The notes beneath the pieces were generated by a model that worked only from the letters and a program-made list of their open reading frames with translations, did no database searches and had not been told where the DNA came from. Below, one piece after another: positions 6,821 to 13,054 of a stretch of 15,176 nucleotides of DNA (its first letter is position 1; each line of letters begins with the position of its first letter). Source of the stretch: an uncultured Mycoplasmatota bacterium (GTDB lineage: Bacteria; Bacillota_I; Bacilli_A; RF39; UBA660). Made by a program: the position numbers and the translations under genes. Location of the stretch: positions 1 through 15,176 of the forward strand of contig URXR01000027.1 in assembly GCA_900551925.1 (NCBI GenBank), in the 5' to 3' direction.

Positions 6821-7299
6821 ACCTTAATCTTTTCTAATATTTGATCTACTGTTTTTGCTAAAGACTTTTCTTTATTTTTTAACTCAATTAAGAATTCGTG
6901 AGTATTTTTACTTTGAGGTAACATATAACCTGCTTCTCTCATGATATCTTCTATTATGACTTTATTAGAATGAATTAATGCTTTTATTAATTTTTTTTCA
7001 TTTTCAGAACTGTTAGTTAAGAGATTATTTAAAATTCTTATTTCTGATATTTTATTATTAGCTATGGCAAATAATTCTTTTACTGTTTGAGGATCTTTAT
7101 CTTGCTGCTTTGGCATTTGGTTAGGAACCATTGTTATAGCATGAGATGGGCAAGCTTTTTGACAAGCTCCGCAGCCAATACATTTTTCAAAGTCTATTTG
7201 TCCAGTTTCTGTATCTGTTGCTCCGGTTGGACAAACAAATAAACATAAACAATCTTTTGTACATAATTTTAAATTTCGATAAGCATGAGATTTTTCCAT
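6811..7299 (-). CDS. Ferredoxin-like 4Fe-4S protein with helical C-terminal domain
   Basis: The N-terminal part has eight cysteines in two cluster motifs. The second is canonical, C40-IG-C43-GA-C46-QKA-C50-P. The first, C13-TKD-C17-L-C19-LFV-C23-P, has spacing 3-1-3 rather than the usual 2-2-3, so one ligand is displaced by one residue. Residues from about 60 on form a charged, probably helical domain of about 100 residues without cysteines. The protein should be a cytosolic electron carrier. Its start codon shares one base with the stop of the rubredoxin-fusion gene (TAATG), and GGAGG precedes it, so the two are almost certainly translated together and likely exchange electrons. It is 162 residues long. 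The call as an iron-sulfur protein is firm; the partner reaction is inferred. Confidence 0.88.
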   Translation of the reverse strand: MEKSHAYRNLKLCTKDCLCLFVCPTGATDTETGQIDFEKCIGCGACQKACPSHAITMVPNQMPKQQDKDPQTVKELFAIANNKISEIRILNNLLTNSSENEKKLIKALIHSNKVIIEDIMREAGYMLPQSKNTHEFLIELKNKEKSLAKTVDQILEKIKVNE

Positions 7300-7961
7300 T
7301 ATTCTACCTCCAATATCTTAATATTTGGTACTTTACAGACTGGACATATTCTAGGTGGTTTTTCTCCAATATAAATAAAACCGCAGATGTCACAAACCCA
7401 TATTTTAGTACTTTTTAGATAATCTAGACCTTTATCATTATATTCATCAAGAATTGTTTTTACAATATTTGAAGTTTTACTAGCCCAAGTGATAACTCTT
7501 TTAGCTCCTCGGTCATTAGATTTATCTGCTGCTTCCATAGCTTTGTTAAAACTATCAATATCTTCGGTTACTTTTTCTAAAACTTCTTTAAGTGTTCCTT
7601 CTTCTTTAGTGTGCTTTTGTTTATAAAATTCACTTAGTTCTAGGAAGAGATTTTGTTCTTCTTCTAAATATTGTTTTTCACAAGCTTTAGCTAAATTAGT
7701 GCAAATATAATAAATTTCATAAGATGAAAGTTCTCTTAAATCTTCTTTGGAATCTTCATCTTTTTCTTGATTGTTAGATTTATTTTGAGTGTCTTTTTCT
7801 TCATTTGTTTCATTTTCTTTGGGCTCTGTTATTTCTTCAAACATGCTTTTTGGAGCGCCGCACCAAGGGCATTTCCAATCATCTGGTAAGTCTTCGAATT
7901 TTTTAGCTTCTTTAGCATCATCATAGACATAACCACATATTTTACAACGATATTTTTTCAT
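7299..7961 (-). CDS. Rubredoxin - rubrerythrin-like helical domain - rubredoxin fusion
   Basis: This 220-residue protein has two iron-binding rubredoxin knuckle pairs. The N-terminal one is C6-KI-C9 and C31-PW-C34, a full rubredoxin domain. The C-terminal one is C190-DI-C193 and C206-PV-C209, the compact rubrerythrin-type knuckle. Between them come a low-complexity acidic linker (about 46-75) and a helical region with NLAKACEKQYLEEEQNLF that resembles rubrerythrin. The only histidine in the protein lies in KQKHTKEE, so the EXXH diiron ligand motifs of classical rubrerythrin are missing. It is thus more likely an electron-transfer or stress protein than a diiron peroxidase. It starts the operon with the ferredoxin gene and has its own promoter. 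An oxidative-stress role is inferred from the family. Confidence 0.87.
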   Translation of the reverse strand: MKKYRCKICGYVYDDAKEAKKFEDLPDDWKCPWCGAPKSMFEEITEPKENETNEEKDTQNKSNNQEKDEDSKEDLRELSSYEIYYICTNLAKACEKQYLEEEQNLFLELSEFYKQKHTKEEGTLKEVLEKVTEDIDSFNKAMEAADKSNDRGAKRVITWASKTSNIVKTILDEYNDKGLDYLKSTKIWVCDICGFIYIGEKPPRICPVCKVPNIKILEVE

Positions 7962-7993
7962 TTTTTACTCCTTACTTATTTTTTATTTATTCT

Positions 7994-8022
7994 ATTATAT
8001 CATGTATACTAACTTATTTCAC
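7994..8022 (-). promoter_or_regulatory. Extended -10 promoter of the rubredoxin/ferredoxin operon
   Basis: On the minus strand GTGAAA (8017-8022) and TATAAT (7994-7999) are 17 bases apart, with TGA directly before the -10. The start of transcription should be near 7987, about 26 bases before the ATG. Confidence 0.65.
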
Positions 8023-8054
8023 TATTATTTTTTATATACTCTTTTCTTAAATTT

Positions 8055-8086
8055 AAAAACTCACTTCTTTATTGAAATGAGTTTTT
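8055..8086. terminator. Terminator after the surface-protein gene
   Basis: A 9-bp stem AAAAACTCA (8055-8063) / TGAGTTTTT (8078-8086) is extended inward by TTC/GAA past one mismatch. It lies just beyond the stop of the minus-strand surface-protein gene, which it should terminate. The plus-strand T-run is also good, but no plus-strand gene precedes it. Confidence 0.7.
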
Positions 8087-8089
8087 TTA

Positions 8090-10336
8090 TTATTTAACTT
8101 TTGCTATAAAATAATCTCCATCTTTAACTAGTTCATAACTAGGATCAACATTATAGTTATTAGCTCTAAATACACCATTTAGTTCTCCAGTATATGAATA
8201 GAATTTTCCTCCAGTTATATTGTTAATTTTGCCAGTATAACCAAAAGTCCATTTCATTGTCCAAACATTATTTTCTATTTTCTTTTCAAATGTTCCACCA
8301 GAAATTAAATTAATAGAGCCATAATTTGCTACTGCTACTTGATTTCCTTGAAAGAATCCTCCTGCTATTTCATCAACAACTGAATTGGTAGAAATATATA
8401 ATCCAAATCCTGATATACTACTTCCAAAATCAGGTTTATCTCCATAAGTAATATATGTTCCTGAAGTTATTTTATTAATTGTAGAAGCACCACTTAAATA
8501 TATTCCTGATTGATAATGACCAGTAACATAATTATTTGCTAATTCTCCAATTGTTGAATCAGATAAATAGATTGGATAAAATCTAGCATCAATTGTAGAA
8601 TTTGTAACACTATCAATTATTCCATTATTATTAATTCCAGTTCTTTCTGAATTTATTGTAACATTATCTATACTAGTAATTTTTTCATTGTTAATAATGG
8701 CATTATTAAGAGAGTTAATAGTACCATTACTTATAGATAAAATTCCATTATTAGTTATATTTTTGTTTCCTGTTAAAGTTTTATTATTTAAATTTAAATT
8801 TAAAATTTTACCTTCTGGAATAACTATATCTTCATTATAGTCTTTTTCTAATGTAATATTTGTCTCTATGTTATCTGGAATATTGTTAAATAGCTCTTCA
8901 AAGCTTGAGAAAATTATTTTTTCACCATTCACTAGAGCCGAAACTAGTTCATATTTTTTAACATTTATTCTTCTTACTAATTCCTTACTATTTCCAGCAT
9001 TATCTGTTACTTTATATTTTATAATAAATTGTCCTACTTGATCTAATTTTATTTCTGTAGGGTCTGGAGTAATTCTTTTTCCTTCACTATCATAATATAA
9101 ATAACTTACTTCGATTTTATCAGTTAAATCACCATCTACTAAATCATATGCAGTAGCACCTTCATCAATATAAGTATCTCCCACTTCAAGAGTTAAGTTT
9201 TGCCAGTTAGTAATTGTTAGTTCTGGTGCTGTAGTATCTACTACTTTGATAAATATATCATTGTATGATGAATTTCCTGCTTGATCAGTTGTTTTATATT
9301 GTAATTTATAATCACCAGGTACTTTTAAATTGACATCATTATTTACTAGTTCAACAGTTACTTTACCACTTCCAATATCAATTCCTTCCACTATAGGTAA
9401 ATCTGTAAATTCTGTAGCATTTCTATTTCCTTCTATAGTTTTTGTCCAATAAGAAGCATTTAATTTTGGAGCAGTTTTATCTAATTTAAATGTAATTGTT
9501 ATTTCATTAAATGATTCATCAACAACATATAAAGTATGATCGCCTTCAGGAATTTGATCTCCTACTTTAAATTCTTTGCCATCTAAAGTTGCAGTAAATA
9601 AAGATTCATCAGTTATTGATAGAGTAATATCTTTATTAGTATATTCTCCATTTTCTATACCAGTTATAACTGGTGCAGCTGTATCATTTAATTTTGATAA
9701 AACTTTGTTATATCTACTAACTATATTAAATTTACTTGTAGTATTTGGTAAATCATTTAATTTATTTTGTAAACTATTGTCTAAGTTGTAAGCTCTTGCT
9801 ACATCTAATTCTTCTTTGTTAGTAGCAGAATTAGCTAGATTTTCTAATTCTTTAAGCAATTTATTAAAGTCAACGAATTCTTGAATAGTTTGAATTCTAT
9901 TTAATAAATTTTGTTTTTTTGAAGATGTAACTTTGTTTGCAAAATCTTTAGCAATATTTAAATCATTTTCATCTAAAGTTGTTTCAGCTTTAGATATGGC
10001 TTTTAATGCTAACATGTAATAATTAAAATCACTTGTAACAATAGTTGTTGTTTGTTCAAGCTGATTTTTTGATTTAGAATCATTATTATTGCTAGCCAAA
10101 ACTAAATAACTAGTATTTACAGATGATTTATTATTACTAACATTGTTTTCATCTTCAATAATACTTTCATCTTTGGAAATATCTTCTTCATCTATGACAT
10201 CTTCTTCTCTTATTTCCTTATCTTTGTTTTCTGGTATTAATTCTTCTTTGGAATTTGAGATAGCAAATATTATTATTCCTAATAAAAGTAGAATTAAAAT
10301 TAAAATTATTATTATTATTTTTTTACGCTTTTCCAT
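8090..10336 (-). CDS. Membrane-anchored surface protein with Ig-like domains and a C-terminal beta-helix
   Basis: This 748-residue protein starts with a basic tip (MEKRKK) and a very hydrophobic helix at about 7-27, then an acidic low-complexity spacer (about 31-66), so it is probably held by an uncleaved N-terminal anchor with the rest outside. Residues 100-215 are helical with two similar blocks. Ig-like modules follow at about 219-286 and 287-366, the second ending in YKTTDQAGN. The third, 367-460, is clearly DUF5011-like, with VGDTYIDEGATAYD and YKVTDNAGN. From about 465 to the end, asparagine- and glycine-rich short repeats such as GGTF and GGKF suggest a right-handed parallel beta-helix. 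No LPXTG sorting signal or cysteine is present. An adhesion or carbohydrate-binding role is inferred. The ribosome site is AGGGGGA, unlike the AGGAGG of most neighbours. Confidence 0.82.
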   Translation of the reverse strand: MEKRKKIIIIILILILLLLGIIIFAISNSKEELIPENKDKEIREEDVIDEEDISKDESIIEDENNVSNNKSSVNTSYLVLASNNNDSKSKNQLEQTTTIVTSDFNYYMLALKAISKAETTLDENDLNIAKDFANKVTSSKKQNLLNRIQTIQEFVDFNKLLKELENLANSATNKEELDVARAYNLDNSLQNKLNDLPNTTSKFNIVSRYNKVLSKLNDTAAPVITGIENGEYTNKDITLSITDESLFTATLDGKEFKVGDQIPEGDHTLYVVDESFNEITITFKLDKTAPKLNASYWTKTIEGNRNATEFTDLPIVEGIDIGSGKVTVELVNNDVNLKVPGDYKLQYKTTDQAGNSSYNDIFIKVVDTTAPELTITNWQNLTLEVGDTYIDEGATAYDLVDGDLTDKIEVSYLYYDSEGKRITPDPTEIKLDQVGQFIIKYKVTDNAGNSKELVRRINVKKYELVSALVNGEKIIFSSFEELFNNIPDNIETNITLEKDYNEDIVIPEGKILNLNLNNKTLTGNKNITNNGILSISNGTINSLNNAIINNEKITSIDNVTINSERTGINNNGIIDSVTNSTIDARFYPIYLSDSTIGELANNYVTGHYQSGIYLSGASTINKITSGTYITYGDKPDFGSSISGFGLYISTNSVVDEIAGGFFQGNQVAVANYGSINLISGGTFEKKIENNVWTMKWTFGYTGKINNITGGKFYSYTGELNGVFRANNYNVDPSYELVKDGDYFIAKVK

Positions 10337-10352
10337 AATTTCCCCCTAACCA

Positions 10353-10364
10353 TGTATATATACA
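10353..10364. promoter_or_regulatory. Palindrome TGTATATATACA upstream of the surface-protein gene
   Basis: This perfect 12-base palindrome lies 17 bases before the start codon, just upstream of the AGGGGGA ribosome site. It may be an operator or only a weak RNA hairpin. No convincing promoter for the surface protein could be picked out between it and the IS element. Confidence 0.25.
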
Positions 10365-10470
10365 AGCTAATACAAAACTTGATAGTTATTTATAATAACA
10401 ATTTTTAAATTTTTGTCAACTATTATTTGCGAATTTTAAAATTTTTTAAATTTTTGTATTTAATAAATTT

Positions 10471-10489
10471 CCACCAGCTTAGCTGGTGG
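10471..10489. repeat. IS200 right-end hairpin
   Basis: The 8-bp perfect stem CCACCAGC/GCTGGTGG with a TTA loop mirrors the left-end hairpin at 11142-11160. Followed by five T on the plus strand, it could also act as a plus-strand terminator. Confidence 0.65.
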
Positions 10490-10572
10490 TTTTTCATTTT
10501 CGCCTAAAAGGCTATACTACTGGCCTCCACTAAAGTGGCCTTTTTTTGACTGCCAGTTGCATTTTTTACTTG

Positions 10573-11036
10573 CTACCCTTTAAAAGGGTCAAAATCTTCC
10601 ATTGTCATTTGCTGATTTAATTGGTCTTCTTTCAATTGATTTGATATATATTCTTTTATTTTTTTTGTGTTTTTTCCTACTGTATCTACATAATATCCTC
10701 TACACCAAAATTCTCTATTTCTATATTGATATCGCATATTTGCCCATTTTTGATATATCATCAAACTGCTTTTTCCCTTCAAAAATCCATTACTGATGAT
10801 ACTGAGTACTTTGGTGGTATTTCTATCAGCATATGTATGTGATCTGAACACACTTCTGCTTCTATTATTGTTATTCCTTTCCACTCACATAATTGTCTCA
10901 ATATTTGTCCTATTTCTAACCTTTTACTGGCGTAAAAGACTTTTCTTCTATACTTTGGGGCAAATACTACATGATATTTGCAATTCCATTGTGTATGTGC
11001 TAAACTTTTTATATCATTTATTTTGATTTATTTCAT
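10573..11036 (-). pseudogene. tnpA: IS200 transposase TnpA, inactivated by early stop and frameshift
   Basis: Joining two frames gives a 154-residue Y1-type HUH transposase of normal IS200 length. The N-terminal part includes HTQWNCKYHVVFAPKYRR and the HUH motif in SDHIHML. The C-terminal part includes FLKGKSSLMIYQKWAN and FWCRGYYVDTVG and ends with a helix bearing the tyrosine in KEYISNQL. Two lesions are visible. With the natural ATG at 11036-11034, preceded by AAGGAGG at the right spacing, codon 3 is TAA (11030-11028), probably from CAA. At 10787-10788 one G is missing from what should be GGG (VMG-F read as VMD-F-stop), shifting frame. No intact product can be made, so the copy cannot move by itself, though a transposase acting in trans might still recognise its ends. 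Confidence 0.88.
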
Positions 11037-11046
11037 TATAAATGTC

Positions 11047-11105
11047 CTCCTTCTAATATTATGATTGCTTCCTGGCAGTCGCAATTCATATTATATTAGA
11101 AGGAG
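11047..11105 (-). promoter_or_regulatory. Hairpin sequestering the tnpA ribosome site
   Basis: On the tnpA mRNA, 11096-11105 pairs with 11047-11056 over 10 perfect bases, continued by interrupted pairing down to GCAA/TTGC. This totals about 22 pairs with a 12-nt loop. The Shine-Dalgarno sequence just before the tnpA ATG lies inside the stem. Such translational silencing by a 5' stem-loop is established for IS200 of enterobacteria. The loop also contains GACTGCCAG, complementary to the tnpA 3' region. Confidence 0.75.
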
Positions 11106-11141
11106 TTTTTATTAATGGCTTATCGCTTAAGCTCTACTGAA

Positions 11142-11165
11142 CCCCCAGACTATCTGGGGGTTTTC
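11142..11165. repeat. IS200 left-end hairpin, also a plus-strand terminator
   Basis: The 8-bp GC-rich stem CCCCCAGA/TCTGGGGG with a CTA loop is followed by TTTTC on the plus strand. It marks the left end of the element. A hairpin here would also limit read-through of outside transcription into tnpA, a known feature of IS200 ends. Confidence 0.65.
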
Positions 11166-11170
11166 TTACA

Positions 11171-11441
11171 CAAAAACGTGCACAAAAGTTGTGCACTAAG
11201 ATTTATAATTGTTAAATTGTCGATGGTGAGTAAAGCGAGTTTATTTTAATCATTGACAATTATCTACTTATTACATGTAGCATTATTAAGTCAATAATAA
11301 CTTTACTTAATGCTTATTTATTATATAATACACTATATTAAAAAGATAGATAAAGGAATTGTGCACTTTACTTAGAGTTTAACGTTTTTTAAATTTTTAT
11401 AGTGGCTCCTAGTTATTATGTATTATAAAAAATTGCTATTC
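11171..11441. other. Noncoding stretch with a repeated TTGTGCAC motif
   Basis: No coding region is supported here. Directly after the IS left end is the near-palindrome GTGCACAA-AAG-TTGTGCAC (11178-11196), with 8-base arms. The same TTGTGCAC recurs at 11359-11366, where both copies continue with T. AATTGTC and GACAATT also face each other at about 11215 and 11269. These could be binding sites or remnants of an older insertion; nothing more can be said from the bases. Confidence 0.35.
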
Positions 11442-11561
11442 TTATTTTATTGAATACTTACTTAAAATATAATCGTCAAAAGTAATGATATAATCTTGCC
11501 CAACTGTTTTTTCTTGAGCAATACTTTCTAATTGTTCAATTATACATTTTATGAATAACAT
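11442..11561 (-). CDS. Possible 39-residue protein downstream of and in frame with the Fic gene
   Basis: An ATG at 11561 opens a 39-codon frame ending TAA, with protein-like content such as EQLESIAQEK and GQDYIITFDDY. The frame is continuous with the Fic gene: after the Fic TAA (11600-11598) twelve more sense codons lead into this ATG without another stop. No good ribosome site precedes the ATG. It could be a small coupled gene, a C-terminal piece cut off by a mutation, or chance. I recognise no family. Confidence 0.3.
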   Translation of the reverse strand: MLFIKCIIEQLESIAQEKTVGQDYIITFDDYILSKYSIK

Positions 11562-11597
11562 TATTTCTTTCTTTGTCAGAAGAAATATGTCTATTTT

Positions 11598-12275
11598 TTA
11601 TTTATCATTACCCAAATCTATTCCATCAATACTTGTTTCATAAATCCATTGTTTTAAATCAGTATTGTCACCAGATTCATAAAATTTAATTAATTTTTCA
11701 AAGAATGTGGGTTGATTTTCTTGTGAAATAGTTATAATTCCACATCCATTATCTATCATTATTTTATTAGCAAATAACATTCCAACTCTTTTATTGCCAT
11801 CAATAAAAATTTGTCTTCTCATGATCCATAGCATTATCTCTATTGCTATTTCAGTTTTAGTTTTTTCAGGCTGATTAAGTAATCTTTCTAATTCTTCTTT
11901 AATTTGACTTTCTATTGGAAATTGAGGTTTCCAAGTAGTTCCACCAATATTAACAGGTGTTGTTCTTAATTTTCCTAAATTTTGATCTAAAACTAATTTG
12001 TCACAAGTTAATTTATGTAAATGACATAATGTTTTAAAATCGTAGTCTATACTATCATTTTCAAGTATAAATTGCCAGGAATATTTTAAATTGTTAATAG
12101 CAATAATTTTATCAACTGTTAATCCATTAACAATACCACCATCATAAATAGCTTGAGTTTCAGGATATGTAACACCAATTCCCTCTAAATTAGCACTTTT
12201 CCAAATATAATCTACGATATTCCTTTTGGCAACGAATACATTTTGTTCTCTTGTTAAATTAAATTTGTTTTTCAT
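11598..12275 (-). CDS. Fic-domain protein with Gln in place of the catalytic His
   Basis: Fic proteins transfer AMP or another nucleotide moiety to target proteins. The N-terminal region has S27-A-N-L-E31-G32, which fits the inhibitory helix motif (S/T)XXXE(G/N) of self-inhibited class II Fic proteins. The core motif, normally HPFXXGNGR, reads Q155-I-F157-I-D-G160-N161-K-R163. The phosphate-binding GNKR is intact but the general-base His is Gln. I believe a natural Fic subgroup has this Q-F-DGNKR form; if so it may use different chemistry or be a pseudoenzyme. It is 225 residues, with ATG after GGAGGAG. It follows a frameshifted XRE-type regulator gene by 91 bases, on the same strand, suggesting a former toxin-antitoxin-like pair. 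Confidence 0.85.
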   Translation of the reverse strand: MKNKFNLTREQNVFVAKRNIVDYIWKSANLEGIGVTYPETQAIYDGGIVNGLTVDKIIAINNLKYSWQFILENDSIDYDFKTLCHLHKLTCDKLVLDQNLGKLRTTPVNIGGTTWKPQFPIESQIKEELERLLNQPEKTKTEIAIEIMLWIMRRQIFIDGNKRVGMLFANKIMIDNGCGIITISQENQPTFFEKLIKFYESGDNTDLKQWIYETSIDGIDLGNDK

Positions 12276-12366
12276 AATCTGCTCCTCCTTTTTTATTTTA
12301 GTGATAGCGATGATGAATATTTATGTGGTAGTTACATTCATTTTTGTGTGTCATTCCTGTCACATG

Positions 12367-12587
12367 TTAATCAACAATATCACTAACTTTAACATTGTAA
12401 TAATTTACTAATTGTTTTACAACATCATTATTAAATTTTCTTTTACCGTTCTCATATTTATTATATGTTGTTTTATCTACACCTAAGTATTTAGCAATTT
12501 CATTTTGAGATAAGTTGAATTTTATCTTAATTCCGCCATGTGTTTTCCTATCACTATGTTAATAGTATCTTCTTCCTTATTTTTCAC
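12367..12587 (-). pseudogene. XRE-type helix-turn-helix regulator, frameshifted
   Basis: Starting from GTG at 12587, with AGGGAGG correctly placed, the first frame gives an N-terminus ending IGKHMAELR and then TAA. A different frame then continues the expected domain: FNLSQNEIAKYLGVDKTT, YNKYENGKR and, to the end, VVKQLVNYYNVKVSDIVD. Supplying one base near 12522-12528 (ELR-I-KFNLSQ) joins the halves into a 73-residue protein of classic XRE/Cro size, with the recognition-helix pattern intact. The second frame has no start codon of its own, so the gene looks broken by a one-base deletion. Position and strand suggest it was the regulator or antitoxin of the downstream Fic gene. A sequencing or assembly error would look the same. 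Confidence 0.8.
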
Positions 12588-12610
12588 AGTATGCCTCCCT
12601 TTCGCATTTA

Positions 12611-12639
12611 ATTATATCATATATGGTGCATTTTGTCTG
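12611..12639 (-). promoter_or_regulatory. Extended -10 promoter for the XRE/Fic pair
   Basis: On the minus strand TATAAT (12611-12616) is preceded by TGA. CAGACA lies 17 bases upstream and matches TTGACA at its last four bases. Initiation near 12604 would leave a leader of about 17 bases before the GTG start. It looks fully functional, so the Fic gene is probably still transcribed although the regulator is broken. Confidence 0.6.
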
Positions 12640-12896
12640 TTTTTATCAAAATTTAATAAAAATGGATTTTATTTATTTTAGTGTTTGATAAGTTGTCTTA
12701 TATATTTTTTTATTTCGCTATGATTATATAACATTTTCATCACCAATATAATTTTTATCCAATCATACCACTTAGCCAATGTTTTTTGGTATAATTAGGT
12801 TAATTTTTATATTTTTGACCACCACAATATTTAAACTAATTAGAACTAAATTAAATTTTTTTAAACTTTAGAAAATTTATAATAAATTAAACAAAT
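12640..12896. other. AT-rich stretch without a supported gene
   Basis: I see no supported gene here. The longest suggestive minus-strand frame (about 33 codons, TTG start at 12779) has no ribosome site. The region holds only T- and A-rich runs between the XRE promoter and the candidate small RNA. Confidence 0.5.
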
Positions 12897-12920
12897 AAAA
12901 AAGTGGAGCCTTTCGGCTCC
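12897..12920 (-). terminator. Intrinsic terminator of the candidate small RNA
   Basis: A 6-bp GC-rich stem GGAGCC/GGCTCC is capped by a GAAA tetraloop and followed after two bases by six T on the minus strand. Read on the plus strand the loop is TTTC and no T-run follows, so it acts in the minus direction. Confidence 0.75.
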
Positions 12921-12992
12921 TTCAGGGGGTTTTGGTTGAATACCACTTTTTACCTTTAATCGTAAAAAGTAGACAAGGTAATCTACCTTGTA
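12897..12992 (-). ncRNA. Candidate small regulatory RNA with C-rich single strand
   Basis: Read on the minus strand, an RNA of about 95 nt would start at the first base of a perfect hairpin (ACAAGGTA/TACCTTGT, 12991-12973). A second 9-bp hairpin follows (ACTTTTTAC/GTAAAAAGT, 12970-12945). Then comes an unpaired stretch containing CAACCAAAACCCCCTGAA, and finally a terminator GGAGCC-GAAA-GGCTCC (12920-12905) with ACTTTTTT. A promoter lies at the right distance upstream. Unpaired C-rich segments that bind Shine-Dalgarno sequences are characteristic of Gram-positive sRNAs such as RsaE/RoxS; no sequence identity to these is claimed. The segment GTAAAAAGTGG can instead pair with the terminator tail CCACTTTTT (12906-12898), so an alternative fold exists. 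I do not recognise a known RNA family. Confidence 0.65.
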
Positions 12993-12997
12993 CTCTA

Positions 12998-13026
12998 ATA
13001 TTAATATATTTTTTTTCAAAAGTCAA
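12998..13026 (-). promoter_or_regulatory. Promoter of the candidate small RNA
   Basis: TTGACT (13026-13021) and TAATAT (13003-12998) are 17 bases apart on the minus strand. They lie about 30 bases beyond the recG stop codon, in a gap with no terminator for recG before it. The predicted start near 12991-12992 coincides with the base of the first hairpin. Confidence 0.6.
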
Positions 13027-13054
13027 TTATTATTTTTTATTTTTATTTTCTTTT

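Larger units (their letters stand above)
10465..11170 (-). mobile_element. IS200-type insertion sequence, decayed (approximate limits)
   Basis: The element is about 700 bases and contains a single broken tnpA on the minus strand. Its limits are suggested by matching 19-base hairpins: CCACCAGCTTAGCTGGTGG (10471-10489) at the right end and CCCCCAGACTATCTGGGGG (11142-11160) at the left. Read on the same strand they are alike in length and plan, differing by compensatory base-pair swaps, as expected of the subterminal hairpins recognised by HUH transposases. The right end also carries GCCT-AAA-AGGC (10502-10512) and a stem ACTGGC (10519-10524) / GCCAGT (10552-10557) enclosing CCAC/GTGG. There are no terminal inverted repeats or target duplication, as usual for this family. 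Exact cleavage points are not determined. Confidence 0.8.

Noticed and set aside
10143..10349. Plus-strand frame opposite the acidic N-terminus of the surface protein
   Set aside because: It is a serine/isoleucine-rich artefact of the repetitive acidic and hydrophobic codons on the coding strand.
10602..11026. Plus-strand open frames across the IS200 tnpA
   Set aside because: They are hydrophobic, low-complexity translations opposite the reconstructed transposase, with no ribosome site of note.
10465..11196. CRISPR array or attachment site suggested by several palindromes
   Set aside because: The palindromes are not regularly spaced direct repeats. Those within the IS fit IS200 ends and regulatory stems, and no integrase or cas gene is present.
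12367..12587. The XRE regulator as an intact gene using a later start
   Set aside because: The frame carrying the helix-turn-helix has a stop upstream and no ATG, GTG or TTG before the domain, so only a frameshifted gene explains the pieces.
12678..12779. Minus-strand 33-codon frame beginning TTG, including KWYDWIK
   Set aside because: There is no ribosome site, the start codon is poor, it is short, and nothing is recognisable. It was kept only as a remark on the noncoding stretch.
12898..12970. The hairpins near 12900-12990 as a riboswitch for the XRE/Fic pair
   Set aside because: The terminator ends about 300 bases before the XRE start, which has its own promoter, so a free-standing RNA is the better reading.
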